DNA of 64,000 bases from Delphinus delphis (Eukaryota > Chordata > Mammalia > Artiodactyla > Delphinidae), in NCBI RefSeq assembly GCF_949987515.2, contig NC_082695.1:85521604-85585603 (forward strand), written 5' to 3'. How positions within the stretch are numbered: the first letter of the stretch is position 1; each line of letters begins with the position of its first letter. Shown one piece after another: positions 23,040-34,934 of the stretch. Under the pieces are notes generated by a model, which was not told where the DNA came from, searched no databases, and worked only from the letters and a program-made list of their open reading frames with translations. The translations under genes and the position numbers were made by a program.

Positions 23040-23440
23040 ATGGTGATAGTGCTTCGCCAAAAATTCTTTTTCTATTTTTATAATATTTATTGGTAAATAT
23101 CATATAAAATGTACAATTTTAACCATTTTTAAATGTACAGGTCAGGGCATTAAATACATTCTCCTGGTTGTACAACCGTCACCACTACCTCCTTCCAGAA
23201 CTTTTTCATCATCCCAAAATGAAACTCTGTCCCCATTAAACAACCACCCCCATTTCCCCTCCCCGCTCAGCTCCTAACGCCATGGATTCCACCTTCTGTC
23301 TATGAATTTGCCTACTCTAGGTAGCTCATGTGCGTGGAATCATACAGTTTTTGTCCTTCTGCGTCTGGCTTATCTCACTTACCATAATGTCTTCAAGGTT
23401 CATTCATATTGTGGATGTGTCAGAATTCCCTTCCTTTTTG

Positions 23441-23673
23441 TAAACCATTTTTAAAACTTGAAGTCTAGTTAATTTACAATGTTGTGTTAGCTTCAGGTCT
23501 ACAGCAAAGTGATTCAATATCTACCTGTCTATCTACATCTATATCTGTATCTATAACTATATAGATATATTCTTTTCCATTATAGCTTATTATAAGACTT
23601 TGAATATAGCTCCCTGTGCTATCCAGTAGGTCCTTGTTGCTTGTCTATTTTATATATAGTAGTGAGAACTAAC
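23441..23673 (-). mobile_element. Younger L1 3' end nested in the older L1
   Basis: Antisense L1 tail ('atgttgtgttagcttcaggt', 'tccctgtgctatccagtagg') inside the ORF2 remnant. Bounded by the 10-bp duplication ttcctttttg at 23431-23440 and 23674-23683. It is younger than its host. Confidence 0.88.
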
Positions 23674-24017
23674 TTCCTTTTTGAGGATGAATAACATTCC
23701 ATCGTATGGATAGACCATGCTTTGTTTATGCATTCATCCGTCAGTGGATACTTGTGTTGTTTCCACCTTTTACTATTGTGAATAGCGCTGCTGTGACCAT
23801 GGATGAATAAGTATCTGCTTGAATCGCTGCCCTCAGTTCTTTTGTGTGTATACCCAGAAGCGTTGATAGAATCGCTGGATCGCACGGCAATTCCACGTTT
23901 AACTTTCTGAGGAAACACCGAACTGTTTTCCATAGCAGCTGTGCTAGCTCACACTCCCCCCAGAAACACACAAGAATTCCAGTTTCTCCACATTCTCGCC
24001 AGCACTTGTTATTTTCC

Positions 24018-24225
24018 TTTTTTTTTTTTTTTTGCGGTACGCGGGCCTCTCAGTGCTGCGGCCTCTCCTGTTGCGGAGCACAGGCTCCGGACGCGCAGGC
24101 TCAGTGCCCATGGCTCACGGGCCCAGCCGCTCCGCGGCACGTGGGATCTTCCCGGACCGGGGCACAAACCCGTGTCCCCTGCATCGGCAAGCGGACTCTC
24201 AACCACTGCGCCGCCAGGGAAGCCC
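24018..24225 (-). mobile_element. CHR-type SINE (short, CHR-2-like), nested in old L1
   Basis: A T-run is followed by gcggtacgcgggcctctcag and ends ccgccagggaagccc, the reverse complement of the cetacean tRNA-derived SINE. Splits the L1 between 'cttgttattttcc' and 'gataatagcc'. Confidence 0.93.
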
Positions 24226-25080
24226 TTTCCATTATTTTTGATAATAGCCATCCTGGTGGGTGTGAAGAGGTATTGCCTTGTATTCATTTGCATTTCCCTG
24301 ATGACCAGTGATGTTGAGCATCTTTTCACGTGCTTGTTGGCCATTTGTATATCTTCTTTGGAGGAATGTCTATTCATGTCCTTTGCCCATTTTTTGATCA
24401 GGCTGTTTGTGGGTTTTTTGTTGTTGTTAAGTTGTAGGAATTCTTTATGTATTTTGGATATTAATTCCTTATCAAATAGAAGATTTGAAAATATGTTCTC
24501 CCATTCTGTGAGCTGTCTTTTTACTCTCTTGATAGTAGCCGTGGATGCACTGAAGTTTGTAATTTTGAAGAAGCACAGTTTATCTTTTCTTTTTGTTGCC
24601 TATGTTTGTGGTGTCCTAACCGAGAATCGTTGCCAAATCCAACGTCATCAAGATTTTCCTGTCTGTCTTCTTTTAAGAGTTTTATAGTTTTCGCTCTTCT
24701 GGTTAGATCTTTGATCCATCTTGAGTTAACCTTTGTATATCGTATAAGATAAGGGTCTAACTATATTCTTTTGCATGTAGATGCCCAGTTGTCTCCACAT
24801 TTGTTGAATGACTGTCCTTTCCTCACTGAATGATCTAAGTGTCCTTTGAAAATCATCTGACCGTACATGCAAGGGTTCATTTCTGGGCTGTTTATTCTGT
24901 TCAATTGGTCTTTAGTCTGTCCTTGTGCCTTATGCCTGTTCTGATGACTGTAGCTCTGTAGTAAGTTTTGAAGTCAGGAAGTATGAGTGCAACTCTTGTA
25001 GTTCTTTTTCAAGGTTGTTTCGGCTAGCCCCCAATTTTTGGATTATCATTCTTCTTTTTTTTTCTGGACCTATTAACATT

Positions 25081-26332
25081 TCCAGATAAATAATCCATAG
25101 AACTAGCTTGGACAACTTTACTTCAAAAGTATTTTTCCCCAAACCATAAAATTAGTTTATAATTTGTCTTCCTAAAGTCTGTAAGAAAGCTATTCATCCA
25201 TTTTCATCCATGTTCAACGTCAGAAAGTAATGGTCAGGCTGCTAAAAAAAATGTCAGTGGCTTGCATTTTATTCCTGTCCCTGAAGACTCACTGCTACGT
25301 GAGAAATCGAGTATCCTTGTCTTCCTTCTAGGTCTGGTGACTGAATTTTTCTGTGTTTTAGCTGCAGCCTTCCCCATCCGTGAGCCTGGAAGGCAGCCTG
25401 TTCGAGATGTTGTGACAATTAATGCAACGGAATCTGTAGAAATGCTTTGAATACTTTGAAAGAAAAGTGTCATGTAAATTCAAGGGAAAGTACTAGCAGA
25501 ACTCTCGAATCAGGGCAAACATGGATTTCCCCCATCATTTTATGGAATATTGCAGGTGGAACATTCCCTTCTCCAGCAATCCTGAGATTACCTGAAATCT
25601 ATGACAAACGCGCTTACCCTAACTTCCGTAATGAAGTCGTGTTACGGAAAAATGCCTCTAAGGCAGACCCAACGTGAATTGCTTCAGCTGCTGTCTAGAC
25701 ACTGAAGGTTCCAGGGCAATCTCTGGCTGCAGGACCAGGCCTTGCAGAGTCCCTGTCATTTTTCAAGCCCACTCAGATACATGGCTCCCTCCTGAATGTT
25801 TTCATTTTAATTTTTATTAACGTGATACATATACTTTATTTTTAAAAACATATACTTCTATAGGGCTTCTTATGGGGAAAAACCTGTTCCTAAATCACCT
25901 TTCCAGTCTCTTCATCCAGAGGCTGATGGTTTTATTTGAAGGTCTAGATACTATGTGCTGCCTTCCTGCTCTGGATAAAGCAAGGTTGCTGCATTACCGC
26001 ACCTCCCCGCACCTCCCGCAATACCCATACGTCCTTCCCATCATCCTCCAGTAAAACTATCTGTTTGCTTAGATCAATAGTCCATTTTTACGTTACTATG
26101 ACTTTTAAAATATTACTTAGAGTTGAACTGTATGACATAGTAGGATTGCCTTTCTCTTTTTGTGCACTGTTTATTTTCTGGTGTTAAGTTTTGGGGAGTG
26201 AGGGGAGTGGAGGGGCTCACATTTCCACGTTTCTGTCTCTGATTCAGCCCCAAAGGGCCTGGCACTGTGGCTGGTTCCCATTTTCTTGATACGTTTTCTT
26301 CACTTGGCTCCCAAGATGCCACACTCTTGTTT
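25081..26332. other. Intergenic DNA, unclassified
   Basis: No gene recognised. About 25790-26100 looks like decayed interspersed repeat DNA but I cannot name it. Confidence 0.4.
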
Positions 26333-26345
26333 TCCTTGCTTTCTT

Positions 26346-26553
26346 TTTTTTTAAAGATATTTTGTTTGTTTTGTTTTTTGATGTGGACCAATTTTAAAGT
26401 CTTTATTGAATTTGTTACAATAGTGCTTCTGTTTTATGTTTTGGTGTGTTGGCCGCGAGGCATACGGGATCTTAGTTCCCAGGCCAGGGATCGAACCCAC
26501 ACCCCCTGCACTGGAAGGCGAAGTCTTAACCACTGGACAGCCAGGGAAGTCAC
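26346..26553 (-). mobile_element. tRNA-derived SINE (CHR type, long-tail variant), antisense
   Basis: Ends 'cactggacagccagggaagt' with an internal B-box-like 'gggatcgaaccc' and the 'tttaaagtctttattgaatt' tail. Flanked by the perfect 13-bp duplication tccttgctttctt at 26333-26345 and 26554-26566. Confidence 0.93.
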
Positions 26554-26566
26554 TCCTTGCTTTCTT

Positions 26567-26907
26567 AGCGTCCTTGTTGGTCCCCCCTTTCTGTCTGGCC
26601 TCCTAGTTCTTCTGCTATAGGTTCTTCCAAGATTTAAAAAGTGAACACGATATCAGCAGGTATTAGAAAACCTCACTCTCATTTGGAGGAGACAAACACA
26701 CGTCCTCTTTCCTACATGACAGCTGCTATAGCCTGACCTTGTTTTCATTCTTTTCCAAATTATTCTTTTAAAAGATTGATCTAAAAAGCATCAGTGGGGA
26801 AAAGAATTATAGAAGGACTACTTGAGAAATAGAGGTAGGTTTACATGCAATAATTTTCTTCTATGGGGCCATTGCTGGGGATGGGAGATTTAGGGATATT
26901 TAGGGTT

Positions 26908-26910
<3 letters not shown>
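26567..26910. other. Unique intergenic DNA
   Basis: Nothing recognisable. Confidence 0.5.

Positions 26911-26959
<49 letters not shown>
26911..26959. repeat. (AC)n microsatellite, about 24 units
   Basis: Uninterrupted AC repeat. Likely polymorphic. Confidence 0.97.
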
Positions 26960-26961
<2 letters not shown>

Positions 26962-29115
26962 TTATCCTCAACCAGGGGCAGTGAGTGAGAAGTTAACACG
27001 CAATTTCTATTAACAATAATAAGAATTGTGTGAGTGTGTCCCCATTCACAGCACTGGAAATTTACCCCTTAGGGTCCACATAAATTTGAGGGGTTGACCA
27101 TGTGAAATGTTCTTTTATGGGCAATAAGGGCACTGAGAAGCAGCTACATGTTTTTCTAAACCTGGCCACCCACCAGTATGTCTGCATAATTTTTCTTCCT
27201 GGAATCCGAAGATAGTGAACACTTTGCTGATAGGGTGTCGTCACTACCTACGGCTCTCCATCTCCCTGCAAAAGCCATGTAACAGCAGTATCTTGTGTTA
27301 TTAAACCTCGCCCTGGTACCATCATTCCTCCCCTTAGGTGTTTTGATTAGCAATCTTCCAGCTAATATAGAGCAGTGAATGCTATCCCTCTATGCCTGTG
27401 CTTTGTGCAGTATGCAGAATACTGTTTGAAAGTGGAAGTTCTCACTGTAAAGAAATAGATTCTCTCTCTCTGACACACAGATACACAGACACAGACACAC
27501 ACATACCAGCCAACTGCTCGGTAGAGTGTTGGGCTTCTGGAATTCTTCTCTTTTCCTTGGGTTGTGTAAAGGCAGTTTCTAATACATTTTGAGATACCTT
27601 GAAAATGAAAGCATCAGTACACACCATCCACAATGACCCAAATTCCCTACATAATTCAGGGCGATTCTATCCAGAACAGAGCTCACCCAAATGCAGCAAT
27701 TCACTTTGGCTTCCCAGACTTTGCTTCTCAATATCCAACAGAGAACTATTAACCCACAGATACCATTGTCAATTACAAGTGTTTTGATGAGTCTTCTTTC
27801 CTGCCTGTCCTGAGTCTCCCTGACCGATCTATCCATCACATCCTCTGTCTGGCTCATGGTCGACCCTCCCCTCTTGTTTCTGGAGCCGCGAGTGAATTGC
27901 GGTGTCATCACGTCCCTCGGGTGGTGTCACCACGTCCCTCGGGTGGTCTCACCAAGCTCCAAAAGCCCGCGACCACGGGCGAGTTCATATGGGCCCCGAA
28001 GCTGCTTCGCGGCCACTGTTTCCCGGTGATGTGACCTCTCAGGCACAGGGCATCCCTGGCCCTTTGCCCCGCGCTCCCTCTCTCCACAGTCTTTGTGAGG
28101 CTTTTGTGCTTTTGCCTAATTTTTCATAAAGACTTCAAGGCCCCAAACGAAATGTGGCTTAAGGCCAATTTCATGTCTTCTATATTATGTGTTGAGTGCA
28201 GTTCGATTTGCAAATTCTACTTTACACAAAGGGAAGAAGGGAAGCGAAATAATGGAGTCGGTTTAGTCTTTCACAGATTAGTGGCATTGCATCCGGTTAT
28301 TGATTGGGTCAGAGGTGATATTATGTTATTGGTTGTAGACCTGAGGAAGAGGAACCTGGCGGAGGAGGCCGGGACATGCCAGCCACCTCACCCACGCCGC
28401 CCGCCACATCGAGCGAGGCGCCCAGAGGCCAGGACCTGCACTACAGAGCTTTCCCAGCACGTAGTAGATGTTTCACTCTGATAATAATTTTTGTTCCCAC
28501 ATGCTGTGTGGCCTAGAATCAGAAAGTCTGGCTCTTTGAGTTCTTAAAATAAAACAGACAATCAAAAAGGAGTTAAAATGGAAAATAATAGGCTGTTTCC
28601 CTAAGTTTTAGGGGCCGGGCCTTCCAGACGTCCACTGGGGCCTCGCCTCCTACGCCTCGTATGTCTGCCCGGTGAGGTGAGGGGAAGGCTCCAGACCAGG
28701 GCCAAGGGGACGCTGGTACCTCCCAACAAGCCCATCAACTCTCTGGAAGGTGGGGCTTTATTTTATTAGCCTCAAAGACGCCCTCAAGCAATTTTTAAAA
28801 ATTTGTTTCTGAAGTTATTTTTATTAATGTCAGAAGAAAAAGGTTTAAGAGGGTTTACATTAAAAAAAAAATGAATCTTTTCCCAACTTGCATCTACCCT
28901 GAGGAGGTGACCTCTGTTAGCAATTTCTTGCGTGACCTAAAGCAGGCTCTTGCCAATTCTGGGTGACCCCCTGTCCCTTAGCGGCCCAGAGACGGCCTCT
29001 ACTTTCTCCCCGATCCCTTCCTGTGGCATCTGAGGAGAGTCCTGGATTGGAGCAAGTGGTGGGCGCTCTGCAGACCTCATTTTTCGTGAGTCCTCTGCTA
29101 AGCAAGTAACAAACA
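26960..29115. other. Unique intergenic DNA with a small 22-bp tandem repeat
   Basis: No gene recognised. A CA-like patch lies at 27473-27505. GC-rich stretch at 27890-28090 includes the 22-bp repeat. About 28370-28440 is also GC-rich. Confidence 0.45.
27901..27960. repeat. 22-bp tandem repeat, about 2.7 copies
   Basis: ggtgtcatcacgtccctcgg + gt at 27901-27922, a one-mismatch copy at 27923-27944, and a partial diverged third to 27960. Confidence 0.85.
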
Positions 29116-29340
29116 GACAACATTTACCCAAGATTTCCCCTTCCAGGCGCTGTCACTGGAGCATTCTCTCATTTAATTCCCTAAGTGAGCTCAACACTAG
29201 CTTACGTCCATGTATCAGATGAGAGGACAAAGCCCTCGGTAAGCCTCGCCAGGGAAATGACTTGCCCGTGGTCACGTGACCGGGGTAGGGCAGCGGCAGC
29301 TCATCTGACGCTTATTCCAGGCCCTTGCTCCTGACCCCCG
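29116..29340 (-). mobile_element. MIR SINE, antisense, diverged
   Basis: 'ccaggcgctgtcactggagc', 'tctcatttaattccctaagt', 'atgtatcagatgagaggaca', 'gacttgcccgtggtcacgtg'. Reverse-complement MIR order. Confidence 0.75.
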
Positions 29341-30655
29341 AGCATGAGGCTTCCTTTGCTGAAATCCTCACCATCCTTGGCTATCAAGCTACACATTCTC
29401 GGCTCCTGTCTCACCCTTCTAGGAGGGACTGTCACCACAAGGCATGACATCTGAATTCTCCTGCCCAGCACACCTTTGCCTGCACAGGACTGAGGTTCTC
29501 ATTTCTTCCTCGTGACCTGTGCACAGCTATGCGCCTTGGGAAGGAATGATGCCCTGAGCAAGCTGGAGTCTCTCTTCCACACCACAGGGTGCCTTGTGGC
29601 CAGGAGTTCAGGGCTGGCTGCAGCGTCCAGGAGCCGGTGATGGACTTGTAAACAGGGAAGAAAGGCAAGTTGTTAGAGGGAGGCCTCATTCCAGGAAGGC
29701 CTGGAAACCCAAGCTGGGCAGATGGCCAAGTGGTTAGCCAATCGCAAAGCCCCCAGAATTGAGAGGCACGGGAGCCGGGGAGCAGGGGCCTCAGTGCCAC
29801 TGCAGGTGGACCGGGGTCGTCCCCATGGCTGCGGAGGGAGCTCCGGCCCGGTTGCCCCCCAAGTGGATCGTTATAGCAGCCGGGGAGGGTCTCATGCAGC
29901 AAATACTCAGCTGGTCTTACCAGCACCTGTGTGGACTGTGGCTTTGAAGTAATCCTTCTGTGTTGACTGAAAAAGTTCATATTAATGTGACATCTTATAT
30001 TCATGGTCTACCTCTACATGGAGTTTTAAGACTTAATTGAATTGAAAATCTCAGAAGAAACTGTAGAGTGGGAACCCGGTGACGGGGAAGAGAGCGGGTC
30101 AGCGATTCAGCTCCGCACAGGGCCTGGGGCTGCGACCACGTGGGGCAGGGCCATGCTGCTTTCACACCTGCGACACCACGCTGTGAGCCCGGGTTACCCT
30201 CTACCTGCGCCACGACAGTACAAACAGAATGAGAAATTCGAACAAGACGCGTGTATCCACTGTTGGAACAGGGGCTGACCTGGCTGGCTGTCTTTCTGTG
30301 AGTGTGCAGGGTTATGGCTTGGTGGGAAGAGAGCACGTTTTTATGGACGATGTTGTCTCATTCCCTGCTAGAACTTTTGAAAAAGGAATCTCAATGGTGT
30401 CAGCTCCAGAAATCAATTATAGACTAAGTTGTGTTCTTCTGTTTGATTTTCTGTAAGTAGAACAAGGGCCTTTTGGGGGTCTTTTTCAAGGACACCAACT
30501 TAGGTAAATACGGGGAATTATAAGTCATTTTTTGAAGAACTTATAGATGCTGCATACAGACAGCTCTTCAGGGATCGATAGACGTAGAGAATTTCCTCTA
30601 GTCCTGTGGGAGTATTTAATTTTTGAGCTGGAATTTGGACTATTGTATTATCAGT
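29341..30655. other. Unique intergenic DNA
   Basis: No gene or repeat recognised. Confidence 0.45.
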
Positions 30656-30737
30656 GTATCATCCCTCCATCCCACCATCCCTCCATCCCTCCACCCCTCC
30701 CTCTCCCCTTTCCTCTGTCCCTCTCTCCTTCCGTTCA
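30656..30737. repeat. Pyrimidine-rich (CCAT/CCCT) low-complexity tract
   Basis: Imperfect ccatccct-type units running into ctctccc/tccttcc. Confidence 0.85.
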
Positions 30738-31184
30738 TTTGTTTATACTCAAGGATCCACACAGCTACAGGGATAATTATATGAATGGTAAGCGCCACCA
30801 GGGCGAGAGGTGGGCCTGCTGTCATGAGAACCAGAGGCTTCTCTGAGGAAGTGACCACAGCTTAGATTTGAAGGCTCAAAAAGTAAAGAGCAGAATCTTA
30901 TCAATAGGTTTGCTTTGCTTCCCTGCCCCTCTCTGAACCCCCCCCCCCATTTGTTTGAGTGCCGTAGTCAGGAGCACTGTCTCCATCCTGGCTGCCCATC
31001 TAATGAGAGCAAAGGATGCCCCCGGGAGCTGGGGGGCTCACAGCTCACCGGGGGGCTGCACACAGCTCTGCTCCAGGTGCAGAGAGGGGGAAGGCGACCT
31101 CACGGAGAGCCCACCCCCATTCTAGGGGAAGGGGCTTGTGTGTGTGCGTATTTAATTTACTTTTTATGTTCTTGTTTATCTTTC
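30738..31184. other. Unique intergenic DNA
   Basis: Nothing recognisable. A C9 run is near 30940. Confidence 0.45.
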
Positions 31185-31442
31185 TCCTTTACCGAGATAT
31201 CTTTTCTACATGTTTCCTTATTTAACTCCCACTCGTGCTTCAAGCCTGAGTTCAGACACCAGCTCCCTCTGGAAGACTTCCAAGGGATGACGTAGACGCG
31301 CAGCCCCAGACTTCTGGGGCATTCGGTGTGCATCTCGGAGCCGTGCTGGGAGCAGGGGTCGTGCGTTGGAGAGTCTAGGGGGCTGGAGTTCCTTACAGGT
31401 GCGCTGTGAACATTTATGGAATGAATGAAAGAATGAATGATG
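31185..31442 (+). mobile_element. L2 LINE 3' end, diverged
   Basis: 'gagttcagacaccagctccc', 'tctggaagacttccaaggg' and the terminal 'aatgaatgaaagaatgaatg' fit the L2 3' end, which ends in a TGAATGAA-type microsatellite tail. Confidence 0.7.
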
Positions 31443-31700
31443 TTGGCATTAGGAACATGTTTCAGAAGGTAGCAGGGCTTTACTCATAGGGCTGGGACTT
31501 AGAGGCTGAGGGTTCAGGAAGAGATGGTCGAGGGACGCCTGACTGGGCAGGTGGGACCAGAGCAGAATCGGGAGGAAGATAAGGAGGTGTATATTCGGGG
31601 TCCCTCACTTGCACAGTCTCTTCTAAGTAATGTCTTTATGTGGTTGTAAGATTTGTATTGAACAATATTTTCTATAATTTTCCTTTTTTGTTTGTTTGTT

Positions 31701-31834
31701 TTTTTTTTGCGGTACGCAGGCCTCTCACTGCTGTGGCCTCTCCCGTTGCGGAGCACAGGCTCTGGACGCGCAGGCCCAGCAGCCATGGCTCACGGGCCCA
31801 GCCGCTCCGAACCACTGCGCCACCAGGGAAGTCC
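31701..31834 (-). mobile_element. CHR-type SINE (CHR-2-like), antisense, internally deleted
   Basis: Starts with T/G-rich tail and 'gcggtacgcaggcctctcac'. After 'gcccagccgctccg' it jumps directly to 'aaccactgcgccaccaggga'. About 65-70 bases present in the copies at 24018, 38632 and 58183 are missing. Flanks share about 8 bp (taattttc). Confidence 0.9.
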
Positions 31835-32640
31835 TGTAATTTTCTTAAAGAAGGTCCCTAAGTAATATAAACGTAAGGCCCCCCAAACGTGCCTCTGCCC
31901 CTTGGCTGGGCTATTGAGTTCTTTGGTAATAAAGGTTTAAAGATAAACAGAACATCAAAACATAATCACAGACAACAAACAAAACAATGCCCAAAAATGC
32001 AAAACGAGTTTTCTGAGATCTGCTCCCGTGCCAGCGTTCCACCTTGTTTTTAGAGTCATTACCGTTTAATCACAGATAATGCCACGTATCAAAACTTAAC
32101 TCTAAAATGAGATGAACCCAACAGCACAGATGCAAGTTGACATGAAATTCTTAGTTTACAAGGGTTTGTGATTGCAGGAGAGATTTCATACTTAACTGTA
32201 CTTAAAAGGAAACCGAATGGTAAAGGCCTTTCACCCCGCTGACTCATGTTCTCTTCCCAGCCTCGTCTCCTCCCCACTCCATCCGCTAGTTAAACATTCC
32301 TGCCCCCATTTCCAAATAAATCCGATATGAGGTCTGCTTTCCCTCATATGGGGCTGGCCTCCTTTCTTTATAGTGGTGAAAGTCTATCTAAAACAATGAC
32401 GGGTTTTAATTATCGTATCCAACAATCAATTTTGGGCAAAGATTTCTGACGAAATATCCTCTTATGGGACCCCTGGACCTGTGATCAATTTCTCTCCTTT
32501 AGGTAATCTTGAGAGCAGTAAGTAGGAGGCTTTAAATTGTTGCTGAGACCTGTGAGGGACATCTTGTTGGATTCTGTATAAATCTGGTAACCCTAAGGCC
32601 TGTTTAGCCAACACAGACTCACAAGCACAAAGGAACTAGT
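31835..32640. other. Unique intergenic DNA
   Basis: Nothing recognisable; AT-rich. Confidence 0.5.
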
Positions 32641-32868
32641 TTTTAAAAAATACACACACACGTGTATGCACAATATCACTATATATATATTACTTCTGAC
32701 CATACATGTACTAGGGTTCTTAGAGAAATAAAACTAAATGGAACATATATAAAATAAATCTCTCTCTCTCTCTCTGTGTATATAATATATATAAATCTCT
32801 CTCCATATATGTATATACATACATATATATGTATATAAAATAGCTATATATATATATATATATATAGC
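32641..32868. repeat. Compound CA / CT / TA microsatellite region
   Basis: A short acacac run, tatatata, a ctctctct run, and a (TA)n stretch at about 32845-32866. Highly AT-rich. Confidence 0.92.
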
Positions 32869-33095
32869 CCTGTGCTCGGGATGGTGATGGGAATGGCATC
32901 TCCGGAAGTCAAGGCAGTGACCGCCAGCATCTCCTATTGTAGACTTGGCTTCCTGTTAATCGTGAAGACTGCTCGCCGAGATTACAGGCACAGGATACCA
33001 CGATTAGCTCTTCTCCCCCTTGTGAGTTAGGCGTGGCTTTCATGGAACGTGAGAGGAAGTGTTGGGGGTCACTTTTCGGCAAAGCCTTTAAGAGC

Positions 33096-33556
33096 TGGTA
33101 TATTTTCGTTTGCTATGGCTACCATAACCAAGTAACACCATCCAGGTGGCTTGAAACGACAGAAACTTCTTGTCTCAGTTCTGGAGGCTGGAACTCTGAA
33201 ATCAAGCTGTCAGCAAGGCCACCGTCCCTCTGAAGTCTCTGGCGGAGGAGCCTTTCTTCCCTCTTCCAGCATCTGGAGGCTCCGGGTTACCCTTGCCGTC
33301 CCTTGGCTTGTGGCATCATCCCTCCGATCGCTTTCTCCTTCATCACGTGGCCTCCTCCTGTGTCTGTACCTTCTCCTCTTATTATGAGGACCCCGGTCAT
33401 GTTAGATTTAGGGCTCACCTACTCCAGTATGACTGCATCTGAACTAATTATGTCAGCCACAGCCCTCTTTCCAAATCAGGTCACATCATGAGTTACTAGG
33501 CGGTTAGGACTTGTACGTATCTTTTTGAAGGAGACAATTCAACCCATAGCAATGAT
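33096..33556 (-). mobile_element. MLT1-type LTR (ERVL-MaLR), antisense
   Basis: Reverse-complement MLT1 order: 'gtttgctatggctaccataa', 'caggtggcttgaaacgacag', 'cagttctggaggctgg', 'cttatt[a]tgaggacc', 'aggttaggact'-like, 'gagacaattcaacccatagc'. Solo ancient LTR with no internal coding region. Confidence 0.8.
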
Positions 33557-33836
33557 TGACACGATTCCTTCCCCTTGTCGCCATAACAACCGTCCCCAGC
33601 AGCCTGCATCCCTGAGTTAATGAGGAGTAGACCCTCAAACTGGACATGTAGCATAAACATGGAAAGACCTTTGTTTTTTTAAGCAACTGAGAATTTTGGG
33701 CTTAGCCGTCCTGTTTGACCAGCAGAAATCTGAAGAATTCGCTTCTATACTTATTTTTTGGCTTATAGCTTTGTATAGTATCTATTAATTCATTGAAGTC
33801 TGCTAATTAGCCTCCAACATTCATTCTCTTCCTTCT
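33557..33836. other. Unique intergenic DNA
   Basis: Nothing recognisable. Confidence 0.5.
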
Positions 33837-33849
33837 CCCCGCCAAGCTG

Positions 33850-33982
33850 GCGACTTCCCTGGCGGTCCAGTGGTTAAGAATCTGCGCTTCCACTGCAGGG
33901 GGCACGGGTTCCATCCCTGGTCGGGGAACCAGGATCCCGCATGCCTTGCAGTGTGGTCAAAATAGAAAAGGAAATGCTGTTT
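33850..33982 (+). mobile_element. tRNA-derived SINE (CHR type, short form)
   Basis: Same family as the element at 694: 'gcgacttccctggcggtcca', 'ctgcagggggcacgggttcc'. Flanked by a 13-bp duplication with one mismatch: ccccgccaagctg at 33837-33849 and ccccaccaagctg at 33983-33995. Confidence 0.92.
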
Positions 33983-33995
33983 CCCCACCAAGCTG

Positions 33996-34521
33996 TAGGT
34001 GCGCCTCCCGTGGCCCTGTGATTAAGCTCTGGTCAGTGGATGTGAGCAGAAGTAGAATATGAATTTTTACATTTTCTGGGTCACGTCCTTGAAAGGAAAG
34101 TGAGTGTCTTTCATTTCCTCTTTCCCAGGGGCTGGGGTGAAAAGTCGGGTTCAACCCAGCAGTTGCAGGCAATACCGTAGGGGCGCAGCCCAAGAAGTGG
34201 AGGGTCCTGCCTCCAGAAGGACCCTGGGCAGTAAAGACTGTTCCCTGGCTGGGACCCCCAACCTACCCCTGGATGCTGCTGGAGAGAAACAACAAACGCT
34301 TGTCTTTTTCAAGCCATTGTCACCATGTCACCACGGTTCCTCGTTTCTGCAGCCCGGATGGGGCCCCACCCAACCTGCACTCCAGTGTGAAAACGTGAGG
34401 ACGGGGTTCCCCTCGAAACCCTCTTCCTCTCAGCCTCTTCACAAAGTTTGCAATTTCTACTGTTATTTTTCATTTTTCTTATGGTTACTTTTGTGACTTT
34501 AAGTACAAACACCCTCAGCCT
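33996..34521. other. Unique intergenic DNA
   Basis: Nothing recognisable; a 130-codon open frame lacks any known feature. Confidence 0.45.
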
Positions 34522-34667
34522 CTATTTCTTGCTCCGTCTCCATGACTCCCTACCACCTAAGATGAAGATGGTTAACACTCCTACCTGTTTTTCCCTATTT
34601 CTTGCTCCATCTCCGTGACTCCCCACCACCTAAGATGAAGATGGTTAACACTCCTACCTGTGTTTCC
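34522..34667. repeat. 73-bp tandem duplication
   Basis: Two adjacent copies (34522-34594 and 34595-34667) both read ctatttcttgctcc...cctacctgt, differing at only a few positions. No parent transposon recognised. Confidence 0.92.
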
Positions 34668-34934
34668 ACATCCTGCTTTCCGTCAGCTGCAATTTTACAA
34701 CTGTTAACATTTACATTATGTCCTACGACCACAAACAAGTTTGTTCAGGTGGATTCCCAAAGTTTAAAATGAAAAGGCTGTGTTTATGTGTTATATAAAT
34801 AGTGCTTGGTAAGGGCCAAGTAGAACATGGGAAACATTTCCTTCTCTGCAGGTCCAGTGGGTGACACCTGGACCATCAAACCAGTGGCAAAATCAATTGA
34901 GTTCTAAAATGATGTCGATTCCCTAAAATCAAGT
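34668..34934. other. Unique intergenic DNA
   Basis: Nothing recognisable. Confidence 0.5.

Larger units (their letters stand above)
23040..25080 (-). mobile_element. Old L1 (3'UTR and ORF2 3' half), antisense, interrupted twice
   Basis: Read in antisense: 3'UTR ('acaattttaaccatttttaa'), then the ORF2 C-terminus ('gaataacattccatcg', 'gtctggcttatctcacttac'), then upstream ORF2 ('gccatcctggtgggtgtgaa', 'tttgatccatcttgagttaa'). A younger L1 tail sits at 23441-23673 and a CHR SINE at 24018-24225. Many stops and indels; inactive. Confidence 0.88.
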
